64,000 bases of DNA, from positions 1 to 64,000 of the forward strand of contig JALVUF010000046.1 of assembly GCA_027023805.1 (NCBI GenBank), read 5' to 3'. Origin of the DNA: Helicobacteraceae bacterium (GTDB taxonomy: Bacteria > Campylobacterota > Campylobacteria > Campylobacterales > Sulfurimonadaceae). How positions within the stretch are numbered: the first letter of the stretch is position 1; every line of letters starts with the position of its first letter. The position numbers were made by a program, and so were the translations under genes. Under the pieces are notes generated by a model. It did not search any database. It saw only the letters and a list, made by a program, of their open reading frames with translations, and was not told where the DNA came from. Shown one piece after another: positions 29,266 to 40,122 of this stretch.

Positions 29266-30459
29266 ATGAAAGTTTATATACTTTTGATGTTGCCTCTTTT
29301 TTTGAGTGCAACACCCATATCGGTATTAATACAACATACTAAAAATTCACATCTCTCATTAAAAGCAATTGAGCATAGAATTTTATCGATTAATTATCAG
29401 TACAAAGCAACTAAAAATTTCAAAGACCCGGTTATCTCTCTTGGACTAAGCGATATTCAATTTCAAGATTTAACAAACAGATCACTAGAGCCCATGCAGT
29501 ATTCATCTGTAAATTTTCAGCAAAGCATCCCGTTTTTCGGTAAACGCGCGGCAAATGGTAAAAAGATACTAGCTAAAGAACAAATAGCAAAGATGGATTT
29601 GCAGCAGACCATGGTAACGTTAGTCAAGGGTATAAAGATTACCTCTTATACCATTTGGCAAGCAGAGCAATTACTCTATATAACAAAAAAATATATTAGC
29701 CTAACCAAGCAAGATATTAAGCTGTACACGGCATACAGCAGTAGTGAATCTAGTTCACATATCCAAATGATTGCCGCAAGACTTTTTCTATCAGAGTTAC
29801 AGATCAAGCAAAGCAATCTGCAGGCTGTAATTAAAGGTTTATATAAAAAATTGAGCTATCTTAGCAATATGGATGTTTCACATGTAAAGCTAAATATGAA
29901 AATATATAAACTAAAACCTATAGGGTATTATCTAAAAGATATCGCATCAAATAAAGAGTATAAACTAAAACAAGCTGTATTACGCGAAGCAGATGCGGAT
30001 GTGCGAATTAAAAAATTAGCCTACTATCCGGATCCGTATGTAAAAGTCGGATATTATCACCGTCAAAGATTCAAAGATTATACCGGTATAACAGTAGGAT
30101 GTTCACTACCTATCTATGGCACACAGCATTTAAATGAAGAGCAATCGCAAGCTATGGTGTTGTCAAAAAATAGCGATATTTTAAATTTTAAAAGTGATCT
30201 TACGGCCAGGATAAAAAGAGTATATGCAGACGCACAAAGTTCTTATCAGATATATAATATTTTAACAAATCAAAGCATCCCTCAAGTCCAAGACCTTCAA
30301 CACGTAAGCAATGCTTATATAAGCAATGGGACAAGTCTGTTTGTTTATATAGATACTTTAAAAAGACAATTTATACTAAAAGAGCGCCAAATTATAGCAA
30401 ATGCATCGTACCACAGAAGATTGGCTACTTTAAATGCATTAATTGGTAGAAAAAATTAA
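29266..30459 (+). CDS. TolC-family outer membrane efflux protein, CrdB-like by context
   Basis: Signal peptide, helical TolC-like architecture, adjacent to RND genes. Confidence 0.8.
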   Translation: MKVYILLMLPLFLSATPISVLIQHTKNSHLSLKAIEHRILSINYQYKATKNFKDPVISLGLSDIQFQDLTNRSLEPMQYSSVNFQQSIPFFGKRAANGKKILAKEQIAKMDLQQTMVTLVKGIKITSYTIWQAEQLLYITKKYISLTKQDIKLYTAYSSSESSSHIQMIAARLFLSELQIKQSNLQAVIKGLYKKLSYLSNMDVSHVKLNMKIYKLKPIGYYLKDIASNKEYKLKQAVLREADADVRIKKLAYYPDPYVKVGYYHRQRFKDYTGITVGCSLPIYGTQHLNEEQSQAMVLSKNSDILNFKSDLTARIKRVYADAQSSYQIYNILTNQSIPQVQDLQHVSNAYISNGTSLFVYIDTLKRQFILKERQIIANASYHRRLATLNALIGRKN

Positions 30460-30473
30460 ACTTAGGAATAAAA

Positions 30474-31469
30474 ATGAGATATTTATTAATACTTAGCTTA
30501 TATTTATCACTTTTACCGGCTAAAGTAATAAGTGTAAGACAACTCTTTAACGTGCAAACCGTAAAAGTTAAAAAAGCTTATCAATACAGAGACATATCGG
30601 CTTATGGTTTTATACGAGCAGATCAAAACAATATATACGATATAGCTCCTAGGTTTGGCGGTTATGTAGAAAAATTGTATGTAGATAAAATCTATCAAAA
30701 AGTGCATAAAGGCGAGCTTCTAGCTACAGTTTATTCTCCGGTTGTCTTAAAAGCAAAAGATAATTATCTAAGCAGTTTAACATATACAAAATCAATAGCA
30801 AACAGATATATGAAACAAAATGCTAAAAATAGATTGAGGTTATTAAATATTCCGACAAAAGAGATAAGCACAATTGCTAAAAAATTAAAAGTTTCATTAT
30901 ATACAAATATTTATGCACCGGCAAATGGATATGTTTTTATAAAAAAACTAAATAAAGGTTCCGCGTTTAATAAAAAAGAGACAATATTTCGGATAATAAA
31001 TCTAAATGATATTTGGGTAGAGACAAAAATTGACCAAAAGCAATTAAAGTATTTAAATAAAATGACAGATTTTACCTTTAAAACTCCTGGGCTCCGCAAG
31101 ACCTTTACCGCATCAATGGTTCAATTGTATCCTGATGTGAGTTTAAAAAGTTCACGCTTAACATTAAGATTGAAGGCAAATAACCAAAACCATAAACTTT
31201 TTCCGGGGATGTATGTATCTGTTAATATGCACTCTGTTGCAAAAGAGTACTTGACTTTACCATCAACCGCCGTGATATTTAAAAATGGAAAACATTATGT
31301 ATTTACTGTTGGTGAGTATGCAGGCGAATATGACCCTCAGGTAGTTCAGGTAGAAGTGTTAGATCCGCATACTTATATCATAAAAAGCGGTCTAAAAGAT
31401 GGACAAAAAGTAGTTAATAATGCACTCTTTATGATGGATAGCGATGCACAAATTAACGGTTTGTATTAG
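30474..31469 (+). CDS. RND efflux periplasmic adaptor, CusB/CzcB-like
   Basis: 'APRFGGYVEKLYVDKIYQKVHKGELLATVYSPVV', 'DIWVETKIDQKQL'. Confidence 0.88.
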   Translation: MRYLLILSLYLSLLPAKVISVRQLFNVQTVKVKKAYQYRDISAYGFIRADQNNIYDIAPRFGGYVEKLYVDKIYQKVHKGELLATVYSPVVLKAKDNYLSSLTYTKSIANRYMKQNAKNRLRLLNIPTKEISTIAKKLKVSLYTNIYAPANGYVFIKKLNKGSAFNKKETIFRIINLNDIWVETKIDQKQLKYLNKMTDFTFKTPGLRKTFTASMVQLYPDVSLKSSRLTLRLKANNQNHKLFPGMYVSVNMHSVAKEYLTLPSTAVIFKNGKHYVFTVGEYAGEYDPQVVQVEVLDPHTYIIKSGLKDGQKVVNNALFMMDSDAQINGLY

Positions 31470-31478
31470 GAGCACAAG

Positions 31479-34400
31479 ATGATAGAAAAACTTATATCAT
31501 TTAGCGTAAACAATAAATTTCTGATACTAATAATAACACTGTTTTTAATTATGGGTTCTATCTGGAGCATAGAAAAGACTCCTCTTGATGCTATACCCGA
31601 TCTTTCACCGCCACAGGTCATAGTTCAGGTAAACTGGGGAGGTCAAAGTCCTCAGGTTATTCAAGATCAGGGTCTTTACCCGCTTATCGCACAGCTTTTA
31701 TCAACTCCTGATATTAAAACCGTAAGAGGATATTCTAGTTATGAGCATGGTTTAATATATGTTATATTCAAGCAAGGCACGGATCTGTATTGGGCAAGGT
31801 CTAGAGTTTTGGAGCAATTAGCCACTATTCAATCTCAATTGCCTCGTTCGATGCAATTGACTCTAGGGCCTGACTCTAGCGGCGTCGGATGGGTTTATGA
31901 ATATGCTTTAACATCTAAGACAAAGAATTTAGCACAACTAAGAACATTGCAGGATTATTTTTATAAATATGCACTTTTAGGTGTTGACGGTGTTAGCAGC
32001 GTTGCTAGTGTAGGCGGATTTATCCCTACATTTCAAGTAACGGTGAACAATAATGCACTAATTAGATACAACTTGAGTATAAAAGATGTTAAAAAGACTC
32101 TAAAACGCAACAATAATGATACGGGTGGCGGTATAGTTATTAAAAACGGTTATGAATGGATGCTTCAGGCAAATGGGTATGTAAAAGATTTAGATAGTAT
32201 AAGAAAGCTTGTCATAACTTCCAAAGACGGTATTCCTATTACTATAGCAGATGTCGCTAAGGTAGAAAAAGTACCAGCACCTCGTCGCGGAATGGCTGAT
32301 TTAAACGGTCAGGGCGAAGCAGTCGGCGGTATAGTTATGGCACGTTACCATGGCAATGCCTATCAGATTATTCAAAGAGTAAAACAGGAATTAAAACATT
32401 TAAAAGTAAAGGGTGTAAAAATAACTACTGTTTATGATCGTTCAAAACTCATCATAAAAGCAGTCGATACTCTAAAGCATACGCTAATAGAAGAGAGTAT
32501 AATCGTTATAATTGTTATAGCGCTCTTTTTAATGCATCTTCGTTCATCTTTAGTTGTTTTGATCGTTTTGCCACTAACTGTGGGCATAACATTTTTGTTG
32601 ATGAAAATGTTTGGTATCGGCTCAAATATCATGAGTTTAGGCGGGATCGCTATTGCTATTGGGGCAATGGTCGATGCCACGATTGTGATGATAGAAAATG
32701 CCCATAAAAGCATCTTAAAGAGCGAGGCTTCAAAAGGCTCACCGCTAACAGATAAGCAAAGAGCAGAAGTAATAACACAATCTTCCAAATTGGTAGGTCG
32801 TCCGATATTTTTTGCTTTAGCCTTGGTTGTTGCATCATTTTTACCTATTTTTGCACTATCAGGACAAGAGGGTTTACTTTTTATCCCCCTTGCATTTACA
32901 AAAACTTTTGCCATGACTGCGGGAGCTATTTTGTCAATTACATTAGTGCCTATTTTGATGATATTTTTTGTAAAAGGAAAGATTTTAGATGAACATAAAA
33001 ATCCTCTTAGTAGATTTTTTATCTGGATATATCATCCAATTTTAAATATTAGTTTAAAATTAAAATATTTTGTACTTATCATAGCTATCGCGGCACTAGC
33101 TTACATGTATCCTTTATATAAACATCTGCATTGGGAATTTTTACCTCCTATTAATGAGAGAGTTGTTATGTATATGCCTGTTACTCCTTACGGCATAAGT
33201 ATAGATCAAGCAAAAGAGATAACACAAAAAACGGATGAAATCATTAAAAGTTTTCCTGAAGTTAAAACTGTTTTTGGAAAAGCTGGACGTGCAAGTACAC
33301 CGACAGATCCAGCACCTCTTAGTATGCTTGAGACCATCATCACTTTTTACCCGCAAAGTAAATGGCCAAAAGGGATGACGTATAAAAAACTAATATCAAA
33401 AATGCAAAATGCACTTCAAGTTCCAGGTTTAGTCAATTCATGGACTTGGCCGATACGTGGACGTATAGATATGCTCTTAAGTGGCATAAGAACACCTCTT
33501 GGTATCAAAGTGTATGGTCCAAAAGCAAGTTTGCTAGAAAAATATAGTCAAAAAATACAAGATATTTTAAATAAGGACAAACAAACACTCTCTGCTTTTG
33601 CCGATCAGACAACAGCCGGATATTATGTTTATATGGATATGGATGCAAAAGCAATGCAAAGATATGATATAACTAAAGAGTATTTATTCAATTATATCTC
33701 ATTAGGATTGGGAGGTGAGAAAATCTCAACTATGTATAGAGGTCTAGCACGTTATCCGATAACGCTGAGATATAAAGAAAACGAGAGAAGAAGTCTAAGC
33801 AGCATAAAAAATATCCAGATAAAAACAAAACTTGGATTTGTACCTCTTAGTACATTTGCAAGAATCTATTATCATCAAGGACCTTCTGTTATTAAAACAG
33901 AAATGGCAACCCCGGTTAGTTATATATATATAACGCCAAAACAAGGAATTAGTCCTACACAGTACAAAAACCATGCAAAAAAACTGCTTGAGTCTCTACA
34001 ACTACCGGCAGGGTATTATATACAATGGGCAGGTTCTAGTGAATATTTAAGTGCCGCTATGAAAAAAATTGAGTGGATAGTTCCGGCAGTATTCCTTATT
34101 ATATTATTACTTATCTATTTTGCACTTAAAAAGATAATCCCGACACTAATTGTATTTTTCACGCTTCCATTTGCTCTGCTTGGCGGTCTTATCTATATTA
34201 ATTTGCTACATTTTAATATGAGTTTAGCCATTATCGTGGGATTTTTAGCCCTTCTTGGTGTGGCATCTGAGACGGCGATAGTTATGATTATATATCTTCA
34301 AGAGGCAGTTGATGAGGAGCAGGCAAAATTTAAAGACAAATTTGGTTATAAAGAGTTGCATTATGCAATATATATCGGTGCGGTTCAAAGGCTGCGTCCA

Positions 34401-34613
34401 AAACTTATGACCGTTTTTGCAATCATAGCAGGCTTGCTGCCTATTATGTATTCTCATGGCGTGGGAAGTCAGATTATGCAGCGTATTGCCGCACCTATGA
34501 TAGGAGGAGTCCTAAGCTCTGCCGTGCTTAGTCTTATTATTATCCCAATTTTATTTACAATCTATAAAAAATGGGAGTTAAATAAAAATAAAAAAGAGCT
34601 ATCGGTTAAATAA
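31479..34613 (+). CDS. heavy-metal RND efflux permease, CusA/CzcA-like
   Basis: 1044 aa; 'MIEKLISFSVNNKFLILI', 'TPLDAIPDLSPPQVIVQVNWGGQSP', HME-RND signatures. Confidence 0.96.
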   Translation: MIEKLISFSVNNKFLILIITLFLIMGSIWSIEKTPLDAIPDLSPPQVIVQVNWGGQSPQVIQDQGLYPLIAQLLSTPDIKTVRGYSSYEHGLIYVIFKQGTDLYWARSRVLEQLATIQSQLPRSMQLTLGPDSSGVGWVYEYALTSKTKNLAQLRTLQDYFYKYALLGVDGVSSVASVGGFIPTFQVTVNNNALIRYNLSIKDVKKTLKRNNNDTGGGIVIKNGYEWMLQANGYVKDLDSIRKLVITSKDGIPITIADVAKVEKVPAPRRGMADLNGQGEAVGGIVMARYHGNAYQIIQRVKQELKHLKVKGVKITTVYDRSKLIIKAVDTLKHTLIEESIIVIIVIALFLMHLRSSLVVLIVLPLTVGITFLLMKMFGIGSNIMSLGGIAIAIGAMVDATIVMIENAHKSILKSEASKGSPLTDKQRAEVITQSSKLVGRPIFFALALVVASFLPIFALSGQEGLLFIPLAFTKTFAMTAGAILSITLVPILMIFFVKGKILDEHKNPLSRFFIWIYHPILNISLKLKYFVLIIAIAALAYMYPLYKHLHWEFLPPINERVVMYMPVTPYGISIDQAKEITQKTDEIIKSFPEVKTVFGKAGRASTPTDPAPLSMLETIITFYPQSKWPKGMTYKKLISKMQNALQVPGLVNSWTWPIRGRIDMLLSGIRTPLGIKVYGPKASLLEKYSQKIQDILNKDKQTLSAFADQTTAGYYVYMDMDAKAMQRYDITKEYLFNYISLGLGGEKISTMYRGLARYPITLRYKENERRSLSSIKNIQIKTKLGFVPLSTFARIYYHQGPSVIKTEMATPVSYIYITPKQGISPTQYKNHAKKLLESLQLPAGYYIQWAGSSEYLSAAMKKIEWIVPAVFLIILLLIYFALKKIIPTLIVFFTLPFALLGGLIYINLLHFNMSLAIIVGFLALLGVASETAIVMIIYLQEAVDEEQAKFKDKFGYKELHYAIYIGAVQRLRPKLMTVFAIIAGLLPIMYSHGVGSQIMQRIAAPMIGGVLSSAVLSLIIIPILFTIYKKWELNKNKKELSVK

Positions 34614-34815
34614 TACCGAGCTCAGCTAAAATAGGTTCCATCTTTGCAGATAGAGCCACTAACTCTTTGTATAAGATGCCCTCTGCTTTATCTTCTTCAA
34701 TCCATTCATCAATATGTTTAATACTTTGTGATTTTTCATCTTGCGTCAAATCTTTTGAAGCGCTCACTGCCGACTTTATTTTTCTGACTGTTTCATGTTT
34801 TTTTGACATATCCAT
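34606..34815 (-). CDS. small hypothetical protein
   Basis: 69-aa charged helical ORF in operon-like order with the next ORF. Confidence 0.5.
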   Translation of the reverse strand: MDMSKKHETVRKIKSAVSASKDLTQDEKSQSIKHIDEWIEEDKAEGILYKELVALSAKMEPILAELGII

Positions 34816-34818
34816 CCC

Positions 34819-35028
34819 CTAATAATTTTTATATTTGCCATCGGCTACATCTTTGGCTATTTCCGCTAATTTGTCCTGAAAAATTTTAAGGAGTTTTTGA
34901 GCTAACTCCTGATCATTTGCTTCGGGAATATCCCAATCTCCAATTTTCATATAGTCATGAAATAAACCTTCAATATCGCCTTTAATCTCTTCTTTCGTTT
35001 TTGCGAGTTCTTTATCTATTACATCCAT
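34819..35028 (-). CDS. small acidic hypothetical protein
   Basis: ATG at 35026-35028 preceded by AAGGAGA on the minus strand; shorter than the ORF-track start. Confidence 0.55.
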   Translation of the reverse strand: MDVIDKELAKTKEEIKGDIEGLFHDYMKIGDWDIPEANDQELAQKLLKIFQDKLAEIAKDVADGKYKNY

Positions 35029-35070
35029 AATTGTTTCTCCTTCTTGTTTATGTTCAAGCACTTATGAAGT

Positions 35071-36153
35071 TTACATTATTTTAGCTTGATTTATTATATG
35101 CTCATTTATATTTTTTGCCAACTCTTTGGTTGATAGTTGCGTGATATTATACGATTTATCGCATTTACCTAATGTGCCGTACATATCAGGACTTGTGTGT
35201 TTAAACAGAGCAATCGTGCAAACTTTTGATGCTGAGGCAAGATGCATAGGTCCGGTATCACCGCATATAAAGGCATTTAGCGTAGATAAAAAAGCACCGA
35301 GTTTTCGTAAATTTTTTTCATTAAAAGTTATAATATCAGGCTCTAGCGGTTCTTTGATATCCGGAGATAATATATCTATAAAAACAAGATTATTATTAAT
35401 GCTTCTCATGTTTTTTACAAAATCAAGCCACCACTGGCTATCTATCTTTTTTTCAAATCTAGCACCTCTAAAGAGTGCTATAACCATACTGTTATTGTGA
35501 AAACCATGCTTGCTAAGAAGATTTGCTACAATATCTTTCGCATGTTTTTTTTCATTTTCTTGCAAACTGATGGTTAATGTCTGTTCATATTTTGTGTTGG
35601 TTTGAAAAATATCCATCAAGGCTAGCGGTTTTAGCGCTTCGTGTCTAAAAAGTGTTGTATCTGGCGTACATCTGTTGACCGGGTTCCATGTATCATATTT
35701 ACATACACCTAGTTTGTATTTTCCTTTTGCCAGTAAAGTCGCTAGTTTGTCACTGCTAGAACCTGAATTTGGAGTAATAACAAGATCATATCTTTTTGAG
35801 CGCAACTGTTTTATGTATTTGATTAGGAAAAATGGATTTTTTAACAGTTTTCTTGGAAAATCATACACGCTTTTGACATTGATAAAACCATCAAAGAGCA
35901 CCTTTGTGAAACTAGCACCCACCAGTATGTCTATTTTTGCATCAGGCATCTCTTTTTGGAGTGCTGATACAAGAGGGGTAATAAATAGTGTATTACCGAT
36001 ACGATAATTGATTCTTATGATTAAAATCGAGTGTATTTCATTTTTATCTATTTTTGTATTTTGAAATTTTGATTTGTAAAACAAAGATATAAAACGGTTA
36101 AAAATTTTTTGAAAGACTCTGCGAATTTTTGAATGAAGGGGAAGGGAGGACAT
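35071..36153 (-). CDS. glycosyltransferase family 9 (heptosyltransferase-like)
   Basis: 'LIIRINYRIGNTLFITPLVSAL', 'FICGDTGPMHLASA'; likely ATG at 36151-36153 rather than 36234. Confidence 0.85.
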   Translation of the reverse strand: MSSLPLHSKIRRVFQKIFNRFISLFYKSKFQNTKIDKNEIHSILIIRINYRIGNTLFITPLVSALQKEMPDAKIDILVGASFTKVLFDGFINVKSVYDFPRKLLKNPFFLIKYIKQLRSKRYDLVITPNSGSSSDKLATLLAKGKYKLGVCKYDTWNPVNRCTPDTTLFRHEALKPLALMDIFQTNTKYEQTLTISLQENEKKHAKDIVANLLSKHGFHNNSMVIALFRGARFEKKIDSQWWLDFVKNMRSINNNLVFIDILSPDIKEPLEPDIITFNEKNLRKLGAFLSTLNAFICGDTGPMHLASASKVCTIALFKHTSPDMYGTLGKCDKSYNITQLSTKELAKNINEHIINQAKIM

Positions 36154-36158
36154 GTCTG

Positions 36159-37871
36159 TTAAGCCTTTACGGTACCGCTGTAGAGGCGTTGGTACTCTTT
36201 TGATGAGCTTAGTAACTGCCGGTGAGATCCGCAATCGGCAATCTCTCCGTTTGTGAAAACAAAAATTTTATCCGCATCTTCTATAGTGCTAAGACGGTGG
36301 GCAATTGTTATGGTGATCTTATCTTTGGCATAATTTTTAAAAGTTTTTAAAATTCTCTTTTCGCTCTCATTATCAAGCGCACTGGAAGCTTCATCTAAGA
36401 CAAGTACTGAGGCGTCTTTATATATTGCTCTGGCAATAGCTATGCGCTGTCTTTGACCGCCCGAGAGGTTTGCACCCGCCTCACCCATCATCGTATAAAT
36501 ACCATCTGGTAGATTTGTTGCAAATTCATATGCATCTGCCTGCCTTAAGGCTTGTATTACTTTCTCTTCATCCATGTCGTGCCCATAGGCAACATTGTGC
36601 GCTAGTGTATCTTGAAGTACATATACTCTTTGTGATACGACGGCTATTTTTTCACGAAGAGCGTGAAGATTGTACTTTTGTATGGGAATGCCATTTATCC
36701 TGATTTTACCGTTACTGGCATCATAAAACCGAACCAATAGATTAATAATAGAGCTTTTGCCTCCGCCACTATCTCCGACAAAAGCAATATGTTGAGGTTT
36801 TAAAATATTAAAATTTATATCTCTTAATGCTTGCTTTTGTTCATAATGCAAATCCACATGTAAAAACGAGATACTGTTTATCTCATCTTTTAGCATGATA
36901 TCACCATCTTTTATTTTATTGTCAAGATCCATGACGGTAAAAATCCGTTCACTGGCGGCAATTGCATCCTGCATTTTTGAATAGATAATACCAAGACCAC
37001 GCGCCGGTTGAAATACAAGCCCGACTGCCGTTAAAAAAGAGGTAAAACCTCCTACGCTCATGTGTCCGGCATATACTTCTCTTCCACCCATATAAATAAC
37101 CATAGCAAGCCCGACTGATGCGACAATTTCTAGTATAGGAGATGATAATTGACTAGTATAAACTGATTTGATATTTATTTTAAAAAAACGCCAGTTTTCT
37201 TGATTAAATCTTTGTATCTCATACTCTTCTGTTGCATTTAATTTAATCATTTCAGCGTTATTAAATACCTCGCTAAGTCTTGTTACCACGTCGGCATTTT
37301 TTTCCTGTGAGCGGTGTGATAAACGCTTAAGACGTTTAGCAATCAAGATTATGGGGATAATTACTAAAGGAAGTACGATCAGGGCAAAAAATGCCAGTGT
37401 TGCATTAAGATAGACAACATACCCAATTAGTGCAATAACCGTCATAAGTTCACGCACAAATTCTGGAAGCATAGAAGAAACAAAATACTGCACTCTGTTT
37501 ATATCGTTTGTTATACGTGATATCATCTCCCCGCTTCTGTTGGCATAAAGATAGGCCATATCTAAAAAAAGTATTTTTTTTAGAAGTCTTGTGCGGAGCT
37601 TTGTTATAATATGCAGTCCGATATAATCTATAAAAACGCTTTGTATGTATCGTCCCGCACTTTTAATAACATAGATAATTATTAAACCCACAGGGATAAT
37701 GATGAGCATGTTTGCGTCATGTTTGATAAACATCTGGTTTATCATGGGCTTCATAATATAAGCCGTTGCCGCCGTTGCGCTGACGGTCATTATTATACCT
37801 ATGAAGATAAAGAAAAACTTTAACTTATAGCCTTTTATGTATGGCCAGTAATGTCGGAATGTATTTTTCAT
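36159..37871 (-). CDS. MsbA-like ABC transporter (fused TM and ATPase domains)
   Basis: 'FVGDSGGGKSSIINLLVRFYD', 'NLSGGQRQRIAIARAIYKDASVLVLDEASSALD'. Confidence 0.93.
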   Translation of the reverse strand: MKNTFRHYWPYIKGYKLKFFFIFIGIIMTVSATAATAYIMKPMINQMFIKHDANMLIIIPVGLIIIYVIKSAGRYIQSVFIDYIGLHIITKLRTRLLKKILFLDMAYLYANRSGEMISRITNDINRVQYFVSSMLPEFVRELMTVIALIGYVVYLNATLAFFALIVLPLVIIPIILIAKRLKRLSHRSQEKNADVVTRLSEVFNNAEMIKLNATEEYEIQRFNQENWRFFKINIKSVYTSQLSSPILEIVASVGLAMVIYMGGREVYAGHMSVGGFTSFLTAVGLVFQPARGLGIIYSKMQDAIAASERIFTVMDLDNKIKDGDIMLKDEINSISFLHVDLHYEQKQALRDINFNILKPQHIAFVGDSGGGKSSIINLLVRFYDASNGKIRINGIPIQKYNLHALREKIAVVSQRVYVLQDTLAHNVAYGHDMDEEKVIQALRQADAYEFATNLPDGIYTMMGEAGANLSGGQRQRIAIARAIYKDASVLVLDEASSALDNESEKRILKTFKNYAKDKITITIAHRLSTIEDADKIFVFTNGEIADCGSHRQLLSSSKEYQRLYSGTVKA

Positions 37872-37875
37872 CTAT

Positions 37876-40044
37876 CTATTTGAGTAATCCAAGTCCAATT
37901 TTATTGCCTTTGAATTCTAAAATTTGTACTTTTATCTCATCGCCTTCACTTAGGACATCAGATACTTTGTTTACTTTTTCATCAGATAATTTAGAAATAT
38001 GCAATAACCCGTCAACCCCGTCTGATATCTCTATAAAAGCACCGAAATCTACAATTTTCTTCACTTTGCCGTTAACGATATCACCGATTTTAAATTCAAC
38101 TTGATTTTGTTTTGCTGATGATGCTATTGAGCGTATATGCTCTTTGGCTTTATCTATTTTATCGGTGTCTGTGCCTGAGAGCTTAACTTTTCCGCTTTTT
38201 TTGTCAATATCTATCGCAACTTCAAACTTTTCTATAATCTCACGTATGGTTTTGCCTGCTTGACCGATAATGCTTCCTATAGTACCGGGGTCGATGTGAA
38301 AAACATGGTTTACGGGAAGTACACCGTCGTTAAATTCTATATTATTTACAGCTTCTTCCATGATATTTAAGATATGAGAGCGCCCCTCTTTTGCCTGATA
38401 TAGTGCTTCTCGTAAAAGATTCAAGCTTATTCCGCCTAGTTTAATATCCATCTGCATAGCGGTGATGCCGTCTTTAGAACCGGTTACTTTAAAATCTAAA
38501 TCGCCGTCATGATCTTCTAATCCCATGATATCGCTTAAAATAGCATATTTATCGCCGTCGCTAACCATTCCCATGGCGATTCCGGCTACCATATCTGATG
38601 TATCAATATTAGCAGCACGCAAAGCCATATAACCGCCACAAACAGTAGCCATAGAAGAAGAGCCGTTTGATTCAAGCACCTCTGATACTAAGCGAATTGT
38701 TTCGCCATTTAAATTAACAATACACTCTAAAGCACGTTTTGCCAAGTTTCCGTGACCTAGCTCTCTTCGCCGCGGCGCACCGATAGGTGAAGCCTCTCCA
38801 ACTGCAAAACCGGGGAAATTGTAATGAACCATAAATGATTCATTTTGAGTTTTATCATCTGTTAAGTTTTCATACATCTGAGCATCTTTAGGACCGCCTA
38901 GCGTTAATGTAACCAGTGCTTGCGTTTGTCCTCTAGTAAATAAGCAAGAAGAGTGTGCCGATGGCAGAAGATTTGTACTTATAGATATGGGTCGTATTTC
39001 GTTTAGCGCTCTTTTATCTGCTCTAATATTGTCTTTTAATATCATACTGCGAACTAGATCATGTTTTACTTTTTCTATTGCATGTTTTAGTGATAATTCT
39101 GACCACTCCGGCTGCTGCGGCATAATTTTTTTGCGAAGCTTTCTTAAAGCGGTTGAGCGCTCACTTTTTGCCATCTGAGCAATAGCGGCTTTAATCTCAT
39201 CGAGATGATGTTGTACAAGATATAGAACTATCTCTTCATTAACAACATGGCTGGTTAATTCAAGCGGTTTAGCGTCATGGCAGAACCTTTGCAATTCTTT
39301 TATATAAAGAGTGTTTGCATTGAAGAGTTCTTGTTGTGCTATTTTTATAATTTCTATGAGTTCATCTTCGGGCAAAGCATTTGATTTATGGATACTTAGC
39401 GTTTGAGATATTAATGTAGGATCAAGAAGAGGGTCAATGATAGGCGAAGGCAAAATCTCATCTGAGCCTAAAGCACACATCTCAATCATTAAAATATCAT
39501 CCTTTGTACCTGAGAGATATAAGTCCAGCGTTGAATCGGAGAGTTCGCTCATGGTTGGATTTAAAATAATTTTATCATCAACTTTTGCAACTCTTACCGC
39601 GCTAATAGATGTTGAAATATTTATATCTGAGGTATAGAGTGCAGCTGAGGCCGCATTTAATGCCAGTACCTGTAAATCAACCTCCGCATCTGCGCTTAGG
39701 ACTATAATGCTGATTTGTGTCGGGTACCCAAATCCTTTTGGAAAGAGTGGGCGCAATGATCTGTCTATTATGCGTGATGTTAATGTTTCAAAGTCACTTG
39801 GTTTACTCTCTCGTTTGAAAAATCCGCCCGGTATCTTCCCTGCGGCATATGATTTCTCAATATATTGCACCGTTAGAGGTAAAAAATCATCCTCGACTAC
39901 TTCAGTTTCATCAACAACAACAGTGGCTAAAATAATCGCATTTTTACACTTAACCCATGCTGCGCCGTTTGTTTGACGGGCAACTGAATTAAAAGCGTAA
40001 CTCTCCTGTTTGTTTGTTAAATTTAATGTTATATCATATGTCAT
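37876..40044 (-). CDS. pnp: polyribonucleotide nucleotidyltransferase
   Basis: Two RNase PH domains, KH and S1 ('VNGKVKKIVDFGAFIEISDGVDGLLHISKL'). Confidence 0.97.
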   Translation of the reverse strand: MTYDITLNLTNKQESYAFNSVARQTNGAAWVKCKNAIILATVVVDETEVVEDDFLPLTVQYIEKSYAAGKIPGGFFKRESKPSDFETLTSRIIDRSLRPLFPKGFGYPTQISIIVLSADAEVDLQVLALNAASAALYTSDINISTSISAVRVAKVDDKIILNPTMSELSDSTLDLYLSGTKDDILMIEMCALGSDEILPSPIIDPLLDPTLISQTLSIHKSNALPEDELIEIIKIAQQELFNANTLYIKELQRFCHDAKPLELTSHVVNEEIVLYLVQHHLDEIKAAIAQMAKSERSTALRKLRKKIMPQQPEWSELSLKHAIEKVKHDLVRSMILKDNIRADKRALNEIRPISISTNLLPSAHSSCLFTRGQTQALVTLTLGGPKDAQMYENLTDDKTQNESFMVHYNFPGFAVGEASPIGAPRRRELGHGNLAKRALECIVNLNGETIRLVSEVLESNGSSSMATVCGGYMALRAANIDTSDMVAGIAMGMVSDGDKYAILSDIMGLEDHDGDLDFKVTGSKDGITAMQMDIKLGGISLNLLREALYQAKEGRSHILNIMEEAVNNIEFNDGVLPVNHVFHIDPGTIGSIIGQAGKTIREIIEKFEVAIDIDKKSGKVKLSGTDTDKIDKAKEHIRSIASSAKQNQVEFKIGDIVNGKVKKIVDFGAFIEISDGVDGLLHISKLSDEKVNKVSDVLSEGDEIKVQILEFKGNKIGLGLLK

Positions 40045-40122
40045 TTTATTCCTTAAGTAAGAGGGTATAACTAAATCTATGGGATTGGTGATTCTCTTTT
40101 GCTGATTATACCAAATAAAGGC

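Noticed and set aside
32432-32914. 160-aa minus-strand ORF inside the CusA-like gene
   Set aside because: Antisense to a clearly coding RND gene; low-complexity composition expected for an antisense frame.
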